In this document: positions 52,635-61,140 of the stretch, piece after piece
Position numbering within the stretch: the first letter of the stretch is position 1
Layout of the letters: each line of letters opens with the position of its first letter
Assembly (NCBI RefSeq): GCF_006175945.1
Contig: NZ_VAJL01000001.1
Span: 2,294,001 to 2,358,000 of the forward strand
Reading direction: 5' to 3'
Source of the DNA: Chryseobacterium mulctrae
GTDB taxonomy: Bacteria; Bacteroidota; Bacteroidia; Flavobacteriales; Weeksellaceae
DNA: 64,000 nt
Position numbers and translations under genes: made by a program
Notes under the pieces: model-generated
What the model saw: the letters and a program-made list of their open reading frames with translations, nothing else
Database searches by the model: none
What the model was told of the DNA's origin: nothing

Positions 52635-52699
52635 TTATTTAACCTGAAAAGCCTTATAGGTTTTGAATACCTCTAAGGTTTTCTAAAATTTAAAAAAAA

Positions 52700-53599
52700 A
52701 TGACAACAATAAAAAAAATTACCGTAGCCGGAAGCGGCGTTTTGGGTTCGCAAATTGCTTTCCAATCCGCACTGCACGGCTATGACGTGACCATTTACGA
52801 CATCAATGGGGAAGCCATTGAAAAATCCAAAAAACTGATTGACACTTTTCTGCCCCGATACAAATCGGACCTGCAGATTTCATCCGAAAAACTGGAAGAA
52901 GCCTATCAAAAACTGCAGTTTTCAATCAACCTTCACGACGCGGTTTCCGATGCGGATCTGCTGATTGAAGCCATTCCGGAAAGTATCGGCATTAAAAAGG
53001 AATTTTACAGAAATTTATCCAAAATCGCCCCCGAAAAAACCATTTTTGCCACCAATACTTCCACGCTTTTGCCAAGTTTATTGATGGATGAAACCGGAAG
53101 GCCGGAAAAATTTCTCGCTTTGCATTTCGCCAACGAAATCTGGAAACACAACACGGCGGAAATTATGGGCACTGAAAAGACCGATCCCGAAGTATTTGCA
53201 ACACTCGTGGAATTCGCCAAATCAATCGGAATGATTGCGCTGCCACTGAAAAAAGAACAGCCTGGCTATATTCTCAATACGCTTTTGGTGCCGCTGTTGA
53301 GTTCAGGAATCACTTTATATGCGAAAGGCGTTGCGGACATTGAAACCATCGACAAAACCTGGATGCTCGGAACCGGTTCGCCAATAGGACCGTTCGGTAT
53401 TTTGGATGTGGTTGGTTTGGGAACGGTATACCACATTTTTAAAACCGAAGCGGAACGCTCAGGAAATGAGGAAAAAATGAAATTTGTCAACGTGCTGAAA
53501 AATCAGTTTATCGATGCCGGAAAACTTGGCGTTTCCAGCGGCGAAGGTTTTTATAAATATCCCAACCCGACTTTTCAGGGTAAAGACTTTTTGAAATAG
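52700..53599 (+). CDS. 3-hydroxyacyl-CoA dehydrogenase
   Basis: A 299-residue HADH of the short, single-function type. The N-terminal NAD-binding domain has VAGSGVLGSQIAFQSALHGYDVTIYD (residues 9-34), and the family motif ATNTSTLLPSLL (about residues 118-129) precedes the catalytic His-x-Glu pair (LHFANEIWKH). A helical dimerisation domain follows, with GSPIGPFGILDVVGL. It oxidises 3-hydroxyacyl-CoA. It could follow oleate hydratase in breaking down hydroxy acids, but a CoA ligase is not seen here. Confidence 0.9.
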   Translation: MTTIKKITVAGSGVLGSQIAFQSALHGYDVTIYDINGEAIEKSKKLIDTFLPRYKSDLQISSEKLEEAYQKLQFSINLHDAVSDADLLIEAIPESIGIKKEFYRNLSKIAPEKTIFATNTSTLLPSLLMDETGRPEKFLALHFANEIWKHNTAEIMGTEKTDPEVFATLVEFAKSIGMIALPLKKEQPGYILNTLLVPLLSSGITLYAKGVADIETIDKTWMLGTGSPIGPFGILDVVGLGTVYHIFKTEAERSGNEEKMKFVNVLKNQFIDAGKLGVSSGEGFYKYPNPTFQGKDFLK

Positions 53600-53620
53600 A
53601 AGTTTTCATTATTATAGAAA

Positions 53621-53651
53621 GAGCGTCCGGAAATTTCCGAGCGTTTTTTTT
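53621..53651 (+). terminator. Terminator after the hydroxyacyl-CoA dehydrogenase gene
   Basis: GCGTCCGGAAATTTCCGAGC forms a hairpin followed by nine T. Confidence 0.65.
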
Positions 53652-53665
53652 TGATAAATGTCAAA
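53650..53665. promoter_or_regulatory. Palindromic operator P3 before the hydrolase gene
   Basis: TTTGATA-AA-TGTCAAA, one mismatch from the P1/P2 dyad. The possible -7 element GAACTTTG (53687-53694) is at the same distance (21 bases) as at P1. Confidence 0.6.
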
Positions 53666-53714
53666 GCCAAATTTCAAAAGAAGCCCGAACTTTGCGTTAA
53701 CAAACAACTGGACA

Positions 53715-54713
53715 ATGAAAAAGAACTTTTTACTGCTGCTGATTTTCCTTTCGGGGTTTTTCTTCTCGCAGGAATATAAGCCGGATATTTTGGGAAACGG
53801 TTTTGAGCAGAAAACATTGAATTTTCCAAACGATTACGAAGGAAAAGTTACCGCAACAGTCATCCGTAAAAAAGCGGAAAGTCCCACCCATAAAACAGTG
53901 TTGTATATTCACGGGTTTAACGATTATTTTTTTCAGGCAGAAATGGCCGAAAAATTCAATGAAAAAGGGTTTGACTTTTATGCTTTGGATTTAAGAAAAT
54001 ATGGGCGTTCTTATTTGCCGCATCAAACTTTTAACAATGTCAGAAATCTGGACGAGTACAATGCCGAAATCGATGAGGCTTTAAAAATCATTGCTGCCGA
54101 AAATCATAACAAAATTCTGTTGGCAGGACACTCAACCGGCGGCTTGATTACGACACGGTATATGAAATATCATACTGAAAATCCGAACATTGCCGGACTT
54201 TGGGTGAACAGTCCGTTTTACGATTTCAATATGGGGTTTATGGCAAAAAAAATTGGGGTTCCCATCATCAGTGGTTTGGGAAAACATTATCCTGACACGA
54301 AAATTGGCGGTGGATTTTCCACGTTATACGGTGAAAGCCTGCATAAAAATTTCAAGGGCGAATGGAATTATGATTTAAAACTGAAACCCAATGCCAACGG
54401 GAAAGTGAATTTTGGCTTTATCCGCGCTATTCACCGTGCACAGAGAGACATCCGCAATGTAGAACTCAAGGTTCCGGTATTGATGATGCATTCTGAAAAA
54501 TCGGGCTATCCCAAAGTCTGGAATGAGGAAGTAACGACCACCGATATCATCCTGAACGTGAATGATATTCATAAAAATGCTGAAAATTTTAAGGGGAATG
54601 TCACGATAGTTCCCGTAAAAGGCGGCATTCACGATTTGGTGCTTTCCAGAAAACCGGTGCGCATAAAAGTGTATGACGAACTTTTCAGGTGGTTACAAGA
54701 GATTGATTTTTAA
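53715..54713 (+). CDS. Secreted alpha/beta hydrolase (lysophospholipase-like)
   Basis: A 332-residue protein from ATG 53715 with a signal peptide (residues 1-20, LLLLIFLSGFFFSQ). The earlier in-frame start would put a basic leader before the signal. The nucleophile elbow AGHSTGG (about residues 139-145), the oxyanion-side LYIHGFNDYFFQ and the late His in KGGIHDLVLS (about residue 310) complete a Ser-Asp-His hydrolase. It is likely a periplasmic or surface esterase that frees fatty acids. It is preceded by operator P3, as are the efflux and oleate hydratase units by P1 and P2. Confidence 0.82.
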   Translation: MKKNFLLLLIFLSGFFFSQEYKPDILGNGFEQKTLNFPNDYEGKVTATVIRKKAESPTHKTVLYIHGFNDYFFQAEMAEKFNEKGFDFYALDLRKYGRSYLPHQTFNNVRNLDEYNAEIDEALKIIAAENHNKILLAGHSTGGLITTRYMKYHTENPNIAGLWVNSPFYDFNMGFMAKKIGVPIISGLGKHYPDTKIGGGFSTLYGESLHKNFKGEWNYDLKLKPNANGKVNFGFIRAIHRAQRDIRNVELKVPVLMMHSEKSGYPKVWNEEVTTTDIILNVNDIHKNAENFKGNVTIVPVKGGIHDLVLSRKPVRIKVYDELFRWLQEIDF

Positions 54714-54738
54714 TAGTTTATTTTTAATGTTTAGTTTG

Positions 54739-54775
54739 TGAATAATGCCTCATTTGTGGGGCATTATTTTTATTT
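54739..54775 (+). terminator. Terminator of the hydrolase gene
   Basis: AATGCC and GGGCATT arms, with a short loop and a following T-rich tract. Confidence 0.55.
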
Positions 54776-54794
54776 TTGTACAAATTGAATCCTG

Positions 54795-55355
54795 ATGACT
54801 TTTCCCGAAATGCTTGCCACCTACATCACCATCGACGATGATATCCGCAGTTTTCTGAACACCCAGACCGAAAAAATTTCTGTGAAAAAGGGTACCGTTA
54901 TCAGCGATCAAAACACTTTAAACCGCAAGGTGTATTTTGTAGAAAAAGGACTTCTGCGCTCGTTTTATTTTGAAAAAGGAAAAGACATCACCACCAATTT
55001 TTATCCTGAAAACAGCATTCTGGCCAATAAAGACACCATTTTTGAGAAAATTCCGGCGCGGCATTCCATTGAAGCGATAGAAGACAGTGAAGTTGTCTTT
55101 TTCCTTTACTCGAAAATGGAAGAACTCTGCGAAACTTCGCTTACCATCGCCAATTTCAGTCGCCGTGTGTTGGGGCTACTGATGTCGAATATGGAAAGGC
55201 GCATCAATTCTTTGCAGTATATGACGGCAAGGGAAAAATATATTCAGCTTTTAGAAGATAATTCGGATATACTTTTGCGTGCTCCGCTTGGGATGATAGC
55301 TTCTTATCTTGGCATTTCTCAGGAAACTTTGAGTAGGATCAGAAGTGAGGTTTAG
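54795..55355 (+). CDS. Crp/Fnr-family transcription regulator
   Basis: A 186-residue regulator. The N-terminal cNMP-binding-like beta roll (about residues 15-115) includes KVYFVEKGLLRSFYF and ITTNFYPENSIL. The C-terminal HTH (about residues 145-186) contains LGMIASYLGISQETLSRIRSEV, the recognition helix. No Cys cluster for an iron-sulphur centre is seen, so it is not FNR itself, and Bacteroidota often use such regulators for other ligands, possibly fatty acids here. It is the only regulator gene near operators P1-P3 and the natural candidate to bind them. 55356-55668 downstream has no ORF. Confidence 0.88.
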   Translation: MTFPEMLATYITIDDDIRSFLNTQTEKISVKKGTVISDQNTLNRKVYFVEKGLLRSFYFEKGKDITTNFYPENSILANKDTIFEKIPARHSIEAIEDSEVVFFLYSKMEELCETSLTIANFSRRVLGLLMSNMERRINSLQYMTAREKYIQLLEDNSDILLRAPLGMIASYLGISQETLSRIRSEV

Positions 55356-55668
55356 AAAAGATATCAAAGTACAGACAGAGATGCTGCTTGAGTGGCGGTG
55401 CGAAAAATAATTGTGCATTTTGTAAAGATTTTATTCTTGCGTCTGAAGAATGCGAAGTTCCTTAAAAAATGTATATTTACATTGCAGACAATGAAACAAT
55501 TGCGGCTAAACAGCGGTTGTCTGAATTGCGCACTTTGTAGTTAAGTGCTTTTCGAAACAGGTTTGCAACCTTTATAGCCTTAAAACGGTTATGTTTATCT
55601 GGTAGTTTTTTAACTCAAAACATATCAATAATTTTAAGTGTAACAGAATAAATGTATAACTGGAATAT

Positions 55669-56169
55669 ATGAGTAGGGGATTTGTGAAAGAGGGTGATCA
55701 GGAGGAAATTCCGATGATTCCGCCCCGTGCCGATTTACCGCGCGGTACGGTAAACTTCGTTACAGAGGTCGGATACGGTCAGTTACTCGCCGAACGTGAC
55801 CAAATGATTCACGAGCGCGACAATACCTCGATTTCGGACGAGAATGAAAATCGCATTGCCGTAAATTTAATCAACGCGAAATTGCAATTGTTACTCGATC
55901 GAATTTCGTCTGCGAAAATTGTTAACCTTGCCAAACAACCCAAAAATATAGTGAAGTTCGGTGCTGAAGTGTACTTTAAAGTTGACTCCGATCCCAAAAC
56001 CCAGCATTATCAAATCGTGGGTGTGGATGAGGCAAATGTTGCAGAAGGGAAAATAGCGTTTACCTCTCCTATTGCGAAAACCTTTATGGACAGAAAGGTC
56101 GGCGATCGCGTGACATTGAAATTGGGAAAAGCGGAAAAGCAGTTTGAAATTGTGTCGATAAAATACTAA
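55669..56169 (+). CDS. GreA/GreB-family elongation factor
   Basis: A 166-residue protein. The C-terminal domain (about residues 80-166) is GreA/GreB-like: VKFGAEVYFKVDSDPKTQHYQIVGVDEANVAEGKIAFTSPIAKTF, then GDRVTLKLG. The N-terminal coiled coil is short and acidic-tipped (ERDQMIHERDNTSISDENENRI). Gre factors rescue backtracked RNA polymerase by transcript cleavage. It is a different length from the usual GreA and is probably a second copy carried by this accessory segment. Confidence 0.82.
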   Translation: MSRGFVKEGDQEEIPMIPPRADLPRGTVNFVTEVGYGQLLAERDQMIHERDNTSISDENENRIAVNLINAKLQLLLDRISSAKIVNLAKQPKNIVKFGAEVYFKVDSDPKTQHYQIVGVDEANVAEGKIAFTSPIAKTFMDRKVGDRVTLKLGKAEKQFEIVSIKY

Positions 56170-56196
56170 TGGATTTGTGAATTTTTGAAAAAACGG

Positions 56197-57372
56197 ATGA
56201 AAACCACGAGCAAAAAAAAGAGACCTTTCTGGAAGTCTCTTCCATTTTTTTAAAAATTTTTAGGGTAAAATATATAATGCTCAATAACCTTATGTTCAGC
56301 TACACTTTCGTTAATGGACTTCCATGCATCAACCGAAGTTTTTTACCGAGGCTATTTATAAAACCTTTATTATGCTATTTCTTATGATAATCTCCGGCTA
56401 AACTTGCACCGCCACCACAAAAGTAATTTAATGCGAATCTATCTTCAAATTTGGAAGTAAATACTTCAGCTGTATTTTCCTTAAATAAAATAGTTATCGT
56501 CCCTTTTAAATCTTTATTGATGGTTTTTAAATCAACATCAATCTGATTATTCACTAACTTTCCTTTTCCTTCAAACGTACACCCTTTCGCAGCACCCGTA
56601 AATGAAATTTTTACTGAGTAAATACTGTCGTTTTCAGATGTCAATGTCAGGATTTCGTTGTATCCTTTCTCACTGGTGTTGCTATGATACGTACCGTTCA
56701 ACTGGGCCGGCGTATATGCTTTTATTTGTTTAAAAATATAATTTTTGGCTAATTCTCCGCTTACTTCTTTCTTATCAGCATCGAGTCTTACCAAGGTTTT
56801 ATTGGGTTTTACCAAATAATATTCTGTGGGCGAATTTGCGATGGATAGTTCAATAATATCATCATTCTTTGTCCAGGTACCATACTCGTTCTCAGAAGTA
56901 CCATCGCTGTCTAAATACGAGGTGCTTTTAACCGCTTTGTTGTCTTTTTGAAAGGTAATATAGTTTTCGATTCCCATACAATCTGCGCAAGGCAATGTTG
57001 CCGTGTAGATTCCTGTCGAAAAATCATTATTTTGCTTTGCCTCTGTTTTTGTCTGCTCTTTATTGCCATCATCTGCGGTCGATTTGCTGTCGCTGCAAGA
57101 AATAAAAAAGGTGGTCAGTGCTGCTAAGGATAAGAATTTAAATGTGTTCATTATTTTTTTTATTGATTAATTTAAAATGTTTGATGACGTAATTATTGAT
57201 TCTAAAATTCCGATTTAGGCCTTGCGTAGTACTAAAATAGAATAATTTGAAGTAATTTATTTTTGAAATAAGATTAAAATTTCCATCGAAAAACCGCTAT
57301 TATCGTTGCAAGTGATTTCCGATATTGTAAAAAATAACCAACTGAACTTTTGGTAGCTTCACTACCCGCACT
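56197..57372. repeat. Direct repeat B (NlpE-like gene with flanks)
   Basis: It aligns with 45002-46178 and includes the terminator AAGAGAC...GTCTCTT (56219-56242). The match stops at the 57373 boundary, where the IS3 remnant begins. Confidence 0.75.
56375..57151 (-). CDS. NlpE-N-domain lipoprotein, copy 2
   Basis: A 258-residue lipoprotein, same length as copy 1 at 45182 and differing at about 32 positions by hand count. It keeps the lipobox (ISCSDSK), the LPCADCMGI Cys pair and the C-terminal FCGGGASLAGDY motif. The differences cluster in the N-terminal linker and in the GTYHSNTSEKGYNEILTL segment, which suggests a drifting, perhaps antigenic or ligand-facing, loop. It shares a terminator with the GreA/B-like gene. 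Confidence 0.8.
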   Translation of the reverse strand: MNTFKFLSLAALTTFFISCSDSKSTADDGNKEQTKTEAKQNNDFSTGIYTATLPCADCMGIENYITFQKDNKAVKSTSYLDSDGTSENEYGTWTKNDDIIELSIANSPTEYYLVKPNKTLVRLDADKKEVSGELAKNYIFKQIKAYTPAQLNGTYHSNTSEKGYNEILTLTSENDSIYSVKISFTGAAKGCTFEGKGKLVNNQIDVDLKTINKDLKGTITILFKENTAEVFTSKFEDRFALNYFCGGGASLAGDYHKK

Positions 57373-57373
57373 A

Positions 57374-58005
57374 TAGTTAACCCCAAAGTTTGGACAGTAA
57401 ATCGTAAAAGTTAAGTTTGATTTTGTTTGTTTTGAGGGTAGCAGTTTTGCCCATTTCCACATAGGGAAAATCCCTTCAAAGATTTTTCCGTGTAGTGTGG
57501 GAATGTGTAAAACTGCTTGAACGTTCATTTATGCTGCTTCCTTTTTTGTACGGTCGTAGACATGCGCGGGCACTTCGTATGCAAGGCTCTGATGTCTTCT
57601 CTCCGTGTTGTAATATTGAAAATACTGTTTCAGGCCGTCATAGCACGCTCGTCCATCCTGATAAGCATACAGATAGACATTCTCGTATTTCACACTTCGC
57701 CAGAGTCTTTCAATAAAAATATTATCCAACGCCCGTCCTTTACCATCCATGCTTAGGGCTATTCTCTGGTTGGTGATAAATTCGGTGAAGAGATCTGCCG
57801 TAAACTGACTGCCCTGATCGGTATTAAAGATTTCGGGTCTTCCGTATTTTTCAATGGCCGTCTCCACGGTATCGCGGCACCATTCCGAAGTCATCGTGTT
57901 GCTCAGGCTCCAGCCTACCACAAACCTGCTGTACAGATCGATTACCGCGCAAAGATAGAGATAGCCGCCCTGAACTGGAATATAGGTAATATCCATGCAA
58001 TAATT
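57374..58005 (-). mobile_element. IS3-family insertion sequence remnant
   Basis: It holds the 3' half of an IS3-type element: the catalytic half of the transposase (57529-58005), the non-coding tail 57374-57528 and a probable terminus near TTAACCCCAAAGTTTGGACAG (57377-57397). The 5' half of the element, including orfA and the first inverted repeat, is missing. Its left edge abuts direct repeat B, and its right edge is fused into a host gene. Confidence 0.8.
57529..58005 (-). pseudogene. IS3-family transposase (DDE half), N-terminally truncated
   Basis: The open frame from 58071 gives 180 residues, but only the part from about residue 22 on (NYCMDITYIPVQGGYLYLC) is transposase; earlier codons belong to the interrupted gene. 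The rve integrase core carries the DDE triad: Asp in MDITYI, Asp in FNTDQGSQF and Glu in FIERLWR, followed by YYNTERRHQSL, typical of IS3/IS150 OrfB. Without the N-terminal half it should be inactive. Confidence 0.85.
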
Positions 58006-58267
58006 GAAATATTTCTTTATCATCCAAAGCAGCCTTGAAAACATATAAATCTCTCCGTTCTTTGTTTTCAAAATATTCTTTATCGAAGGTCATTACATTT
58101 TCAGCTTCTTCTTCCCATTTAATACGATAATAACCATCATATTCAATTTTTTTTTCAATCGCTTCTTCACGGATGAGTTCCATCACATCATTGTAAACTC
58201 CTTCTGGATCTTCAGCCATATCCATAGTGATATTCATTATCACTTGTTCTGTATCTTGTATGCTCAT
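58003..58267 (-). pseudogene. Third gene of the SOS operon, truncated by the IS element
   Basis: It starts at ATG 58267, one base after the SRAP gene's stop, and reads about 88 residues (DTEQVIMNITMDMAEDPEGVYNDV, IKWEEEAENVMTFDKEYFENK) until the IS junction. Beyond it the frame continues into antisense-of-frame transposase sequence to 57851. I do not recognise the family. It is acidic and helical, without a catalytic motif. The tight spacing marks it as a former member of the SRAP-umuC-umuD operon. Confidence 0.65.
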
Positions 58268-58268
58268 A

Positions 58269-58892
58269 TCAAAAAAGTGTTTGTGGAGTTTTCTCCGGTT
58301 CTAAATTTAGAAAATCAAGATTTGGCGAGAAATTAGGAAATTGAAATTCTTCAATTGGTTTTTGATTTAAAAATTCTCTTCCCATTTTTTTATCTAACGT
58401 AATGATCATTCTGTCATGAATTGGCGCCTGTACTTCATTTGGTTCTGTCGTTACAAGTCCAAAACCAATATTACCATCTGACCAAAAATCATAAAATCCG
58501 GCAATATAAAATTGAGTGTGATCTTTCCAAAACATTTCGTGCTTTTGGGAACCTGATTTATTTGTCGGTAAAATCACCTTTTTTCCTTCATAATATGAAG
58601 TTGCAGGAATTAAACATCCATTCTTTTGAATATTTTTATAATCCCGATATGTTTTTTCAGATGTTAAATTTAAACCAGAGGTAGGATATTTTTTTATTTC
58701 TTTAATACCCCAATATGTAGGCATCAGGACAATGCCGTTATGATTAACAATTGCCGGAATTGTTGGTTTCGTCTGTTTTGCAAAAGCATTGATTAATCCT
58801 ATACTGAAATTAGAAGTATCAGCTTCTTCTGCATCAAAATCAGTAATTGCCTTTTTAAGATCTACACCTTTGGAATTAAAATTATAGCACAT
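58269..58892 (-). CDS. SOS-response-associated peptidase (SRAP/HMCES-like)
   Basis: A 207-residue SRAP protein. Cys2 after the initiator Met (MCYNFNS) is the residue that makes a thiazolidine bond with abasic DNA. GLITSE-like LTSEKTYRDY, CLIPATSYYEG (with the catalytic Glu) and the late IHDRMIITL His motif are present. SRAP proteins protect abasic sites in single-stranded DNA during replication. The gene lies about 80 bases downstream of umuC, in line with a DNA-damage tolerance role. Confidence 0.9.
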   Translation of the reverse strand: MCYNFNSKGVDLKKAITDFDAEEADTSNFSIGLINAFAKQTKPTIPAIVNHNGIVLMPTYWGIKEIKKYPTSGLNLTSEKTYRDYKNIQKNGCLIPATSYYEGKKVILPTNKSGSQKHEMFWKDHTQFYIAGFYDFWSDGNIGFGLVTTEPNEVQAPIHDRMIITLDKKMGREFLNQKPIEEFQFPNFSPNLDFLNLEPEKTPQTLF

Positions 58893-58973
58893 TTTCTAAT
58901 TATTTAGACAAAATGAATGTGCAAAAATTGTGCTTATTTGTATCTGTACTTAAATATCAAAAAGATATGAAAT

Positions 58974-60239
58974 TTACAATGCCTTCACTCTTAAAAGTTG
59001 ATTTATATCTGTTGTACGTCTTGGAGATAAATTTTTCTGATTCATTTTCCATGTCTTTTGCACGTCCATAGAGCCTAATTTTATTTTATCAGCACCTAAT
59101 CTTTTGTTCATTCGGTCAATTACTGTCATTATAGGCTTGTGCTTTTCGTGAAAATCTTCATCAAATAAGCTTGTCATTCTTTCGGTGTCCGGCACAAATT
59201 CTGTGAGCATCACGCCAGCTTTTTTATATTGAAAAAAAGGTAAGTAAATTTTTTCCAATCCTTTTAATGCCATTGCAGACAATTCAATTGCAGAACTTGA
59301 TGGATTTGGTAACGCTATTGTAATTGAGTTGCTGTACTGCTTTAAATCAAGCTTGAAACGATCTGTAGTAATAAAAATAGTAATGAAATTACAACAAGAA
59401 TTCTGTTTGCGTAATTTTTCTGAGCATTTAAATGCGAATGTTGACACTCGTTCCTTCAGAACTTCTAAATTATCGGTTCTTTTGTCAAAAGTTCTGCTTG
59501 TACCGATGCCTTTTTTTGGCTTATGTTCGGAAAGTTCATATTGAGGGATTCCCCGCAACTCCTTGTGCATTCTCAAACCATAAATTCCCATTTCCTTTTG
59601 TAAATAAGCTTCTGGCAATTGAGTAAAATCCCAAGCTTTTTTTACTCCGATTCTTGAAAATCTGTCTGCGTATCTTCTTCCTATACCCCAAACGTCCTCC
59701 AATGGTAGCCATTTCAAAGCTTTTTCTATCTTATTTTGAGAATCAATAACGTAAGTGTGTCCTAACTCATTAGAGTGTTTTTTAACTATCTTATTGGCAA
59801 CTTTAGCCAAAGTTTTAGTTGGTGCAAGTCCAATGCTACAAGGAATATCCAAACCATTAAAAACAGTATTTCTAAGGTCGTTGCAATGATCTTTTAGATT
59901 TAAATATTCATATCCATGAAAATCAAGAAAAGATTCGTCCACGCTGTAGACTTCTATATCTCGGCAGTATCTACGGCTGATATTGACAATTCGATTGGAA
60001 ATATCACCGTATAATACAAAGTTTGCTGAAAATACTGCTACGTTATATTTTTTGATTAGATCTTCTATTTGAAAGGCAGGAGCTCCCATTTTAATACCGA
60101 GTGCTTTAGCTTCGGGACTTCGGGCAATAGCACAACCATCATTATTGGAAAGTACAATAACAGGTTTGTCCCGAAGATCGGGACGGAAAATGCGTTCGCA
60201 ACTTGCGTAAAAATTATTTCCGTCAATTAATCCGAACAT
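58974..60239 (-). CDS. umuC: Y-family DNA polymerase (UmuC/DNA polymerase V)
   Basis: A 421-residue Y-family polymerase with the UmuC layout. The palm motif GLIDGNNFYASCERIF (residues 3-18) and VYSVDESFLDF (about residues 99-109) carry the catalytic acidic residues. The thumb IGLAPTKTLAKVANKIVKK and the helix-hairpin-helix GIGRRYADRFSRIG follow, with a little-finger domain and a UmuC-specific DUF4113 tail ending RTTDINQLLRVKAL. It makes error-prone bypass synthesis with UmuD'. Its start is two bases after the umuD stop. Confidence 0.93.
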   Translation of the reverse strand: MFGLIDGNNFYASCERIFRPDLRDKPVIVLSNNDGCAIARSPEAKALGIKMGAPAFQIEDLIKKYNVAVFSANFVLYGDISNRIVNISRRYCRDIEVYSVDESFLDFHGYEYLNLKDHCNDLRNTVFNGLDIPCSIGLAPTKTLAKVANKIVKKHSNELGHTYVIDSQNKIEKALKWLPLEDVWGIGRRYADRFSRIGVKKAWDFTQLPEAYLQKEMGIYGLRMHKELRGIPQYELSEHKPKKGIGTSRTFDKRTDNLEVLKERVSTFAFKCSEKLRKQNSCCNFITIFITTDRFKLDLKQYSNSITIALPNPSSSAIELSAMALKGLEKIYLPFFQYKKAGVMLTEFVPDTERMTSLFDEDFHEKHKPIMTVIDRMNKRLGADKIKLGSMDVQKTWKMNQKNLSPRRTTDINQLLRVKAL

Positions 60240-60241
60240 TA

Positions 60242-60703
60242 TTATAATCTATGTAGGTTCCATGTTGATCTACCCCAATATGTAAAATCTGAATCCGATG
60301 AAATAAATAAATCCAAATATTCAGGATTTTCAGATTTCAGTGTAATACTCTCAAGATTGGATGAATTTTCTTTGAAACTTGGTCTGTATTTTTTTACGTA
60401 AAATTCTCCATCTAAAAAAACAATAATTACATCGTTTTCTTTCGGTAACATTCCTTTTTGAATTATTAAAATATCACCGTCAAAAATTCCTATTCCATTT
60501 AGTGAATCGCCTGTAACAAAAGCAAAAAAAACAGTTTCTTTATCTTTTATTAGAAGCTTTAGAAGATCTATTGTATCTTCAGGAAAATCAAGTGCAGGAC
60601 TTTCAAAACTTCCGTAACCACCTGCTTTTACTTTGGCAGGGAGAACAGGGATAATAATATTATCATCATCCGTAAATTTTAATAATTGAATTGGACTTTT
60701 CAC
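60242..60703 (-). CDS. umuD: UmuD-like S24 protease
   Basis: A 153-residue S24-family protein. The serine motif is GDSLNGIGIFDGDILII (about residues 69-85), where Ser is the nucleophile, and the general-base Lys lies in the EFYVKKYRP strand (about residues 114-122). Ala-Gly for self-cleavage is probably AGG/AGGYGSF near residue 27. RecA-dependent autocleavage would give UmuD' for DNA polymerase V. The first gene of the operon; I see no clear LexA box upstream. Confidence 0.88.
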   Translation of the reverse strand: MKSPIQLLKFTDDDNIIIPVLPAKVKAGGYGSFESPALDFPEDTIDLLKLLIKDKETVFFAFVTGDSLNGIGIFDGDILIIQKGMLPKENDVIIVFLDGEFYVKKYRPSFKENSSNLESITLKSENPEYLDLFISSDSDFTYWGRSTWNLHRL

Positions 60704-60882
60704 ACTACAAAATTAGACAGATTTTTATAAGTTAATTTATGATTTCCTGTTAAAGTTTTCTGCAACAAATCAAAATGCCCACTACGACAGAACTTGACGT
60801 AATTAAATTTTTATACAATAAATGTTTAATTGAGATTTAACCACTTAAAAATAATTTTTAAGTTTTTTTAAAAAAAATTTTG

Positions 60883-60890
60883 TAATTTTG
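60883..60890 (+). promoter_or_regulatory. Promoter -7 element before the ncRNA pair
   Basis: TAATTTTG, matching TAnnTTTG, about 7 bases before the expected 5' end of the first RNA copy. 60704-60882 is otherwise A/T-rich and non-coding. Confidence 0.5.
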
Positions 60891-60896
60891 TAAACT

Positions 60897-61112
60897 AAAT
60901 AAGAAGCCCAGCAATTTGGTAATCACTGAGTTTCATATTGAACTTTAAATATTGATTTGTATTTATACAATCATCTAAACATCATTAAAGTGCGTTCCGT
61001 ACACGATGTTTGCCAAAAGTGGAACTTTTGATTTATTTCATTTGATTCTACATTTTAAAAGTTTAAAAACTACCTTGGGAATTGGCGTTTCAGATGGTAG
61101 TTTTTTTTTATT
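60897..61112 (+). ncRNA. Putative structured non-coding RNA, copy 1
   Basis: Six blocks in fixed order are shared with copy 2: TTGGTAATCACTGA (60916), ATTAAAGTGCGTTCC (60984), AAAAGTGGAAC (61015), GATTTATTTCAT (61030), TACATTTTAAAAGTTT (61049) and TTGG-x-AATTGGCGTTTCAGATG. Stem AAACATC/GATGTTT (60977-60983 with 61005-61011) closes the second block. The last stem ACTACC/GGTAGT (61069-61074 with 61096-61101), followed by nine T, is a terminator. No protein frame explains the conservation. I cannot match it to a named family. Confidence 0.6.
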
Positions 61113-61140
61113 CTTAATCCGGCGCTCCGGATATCTATTT

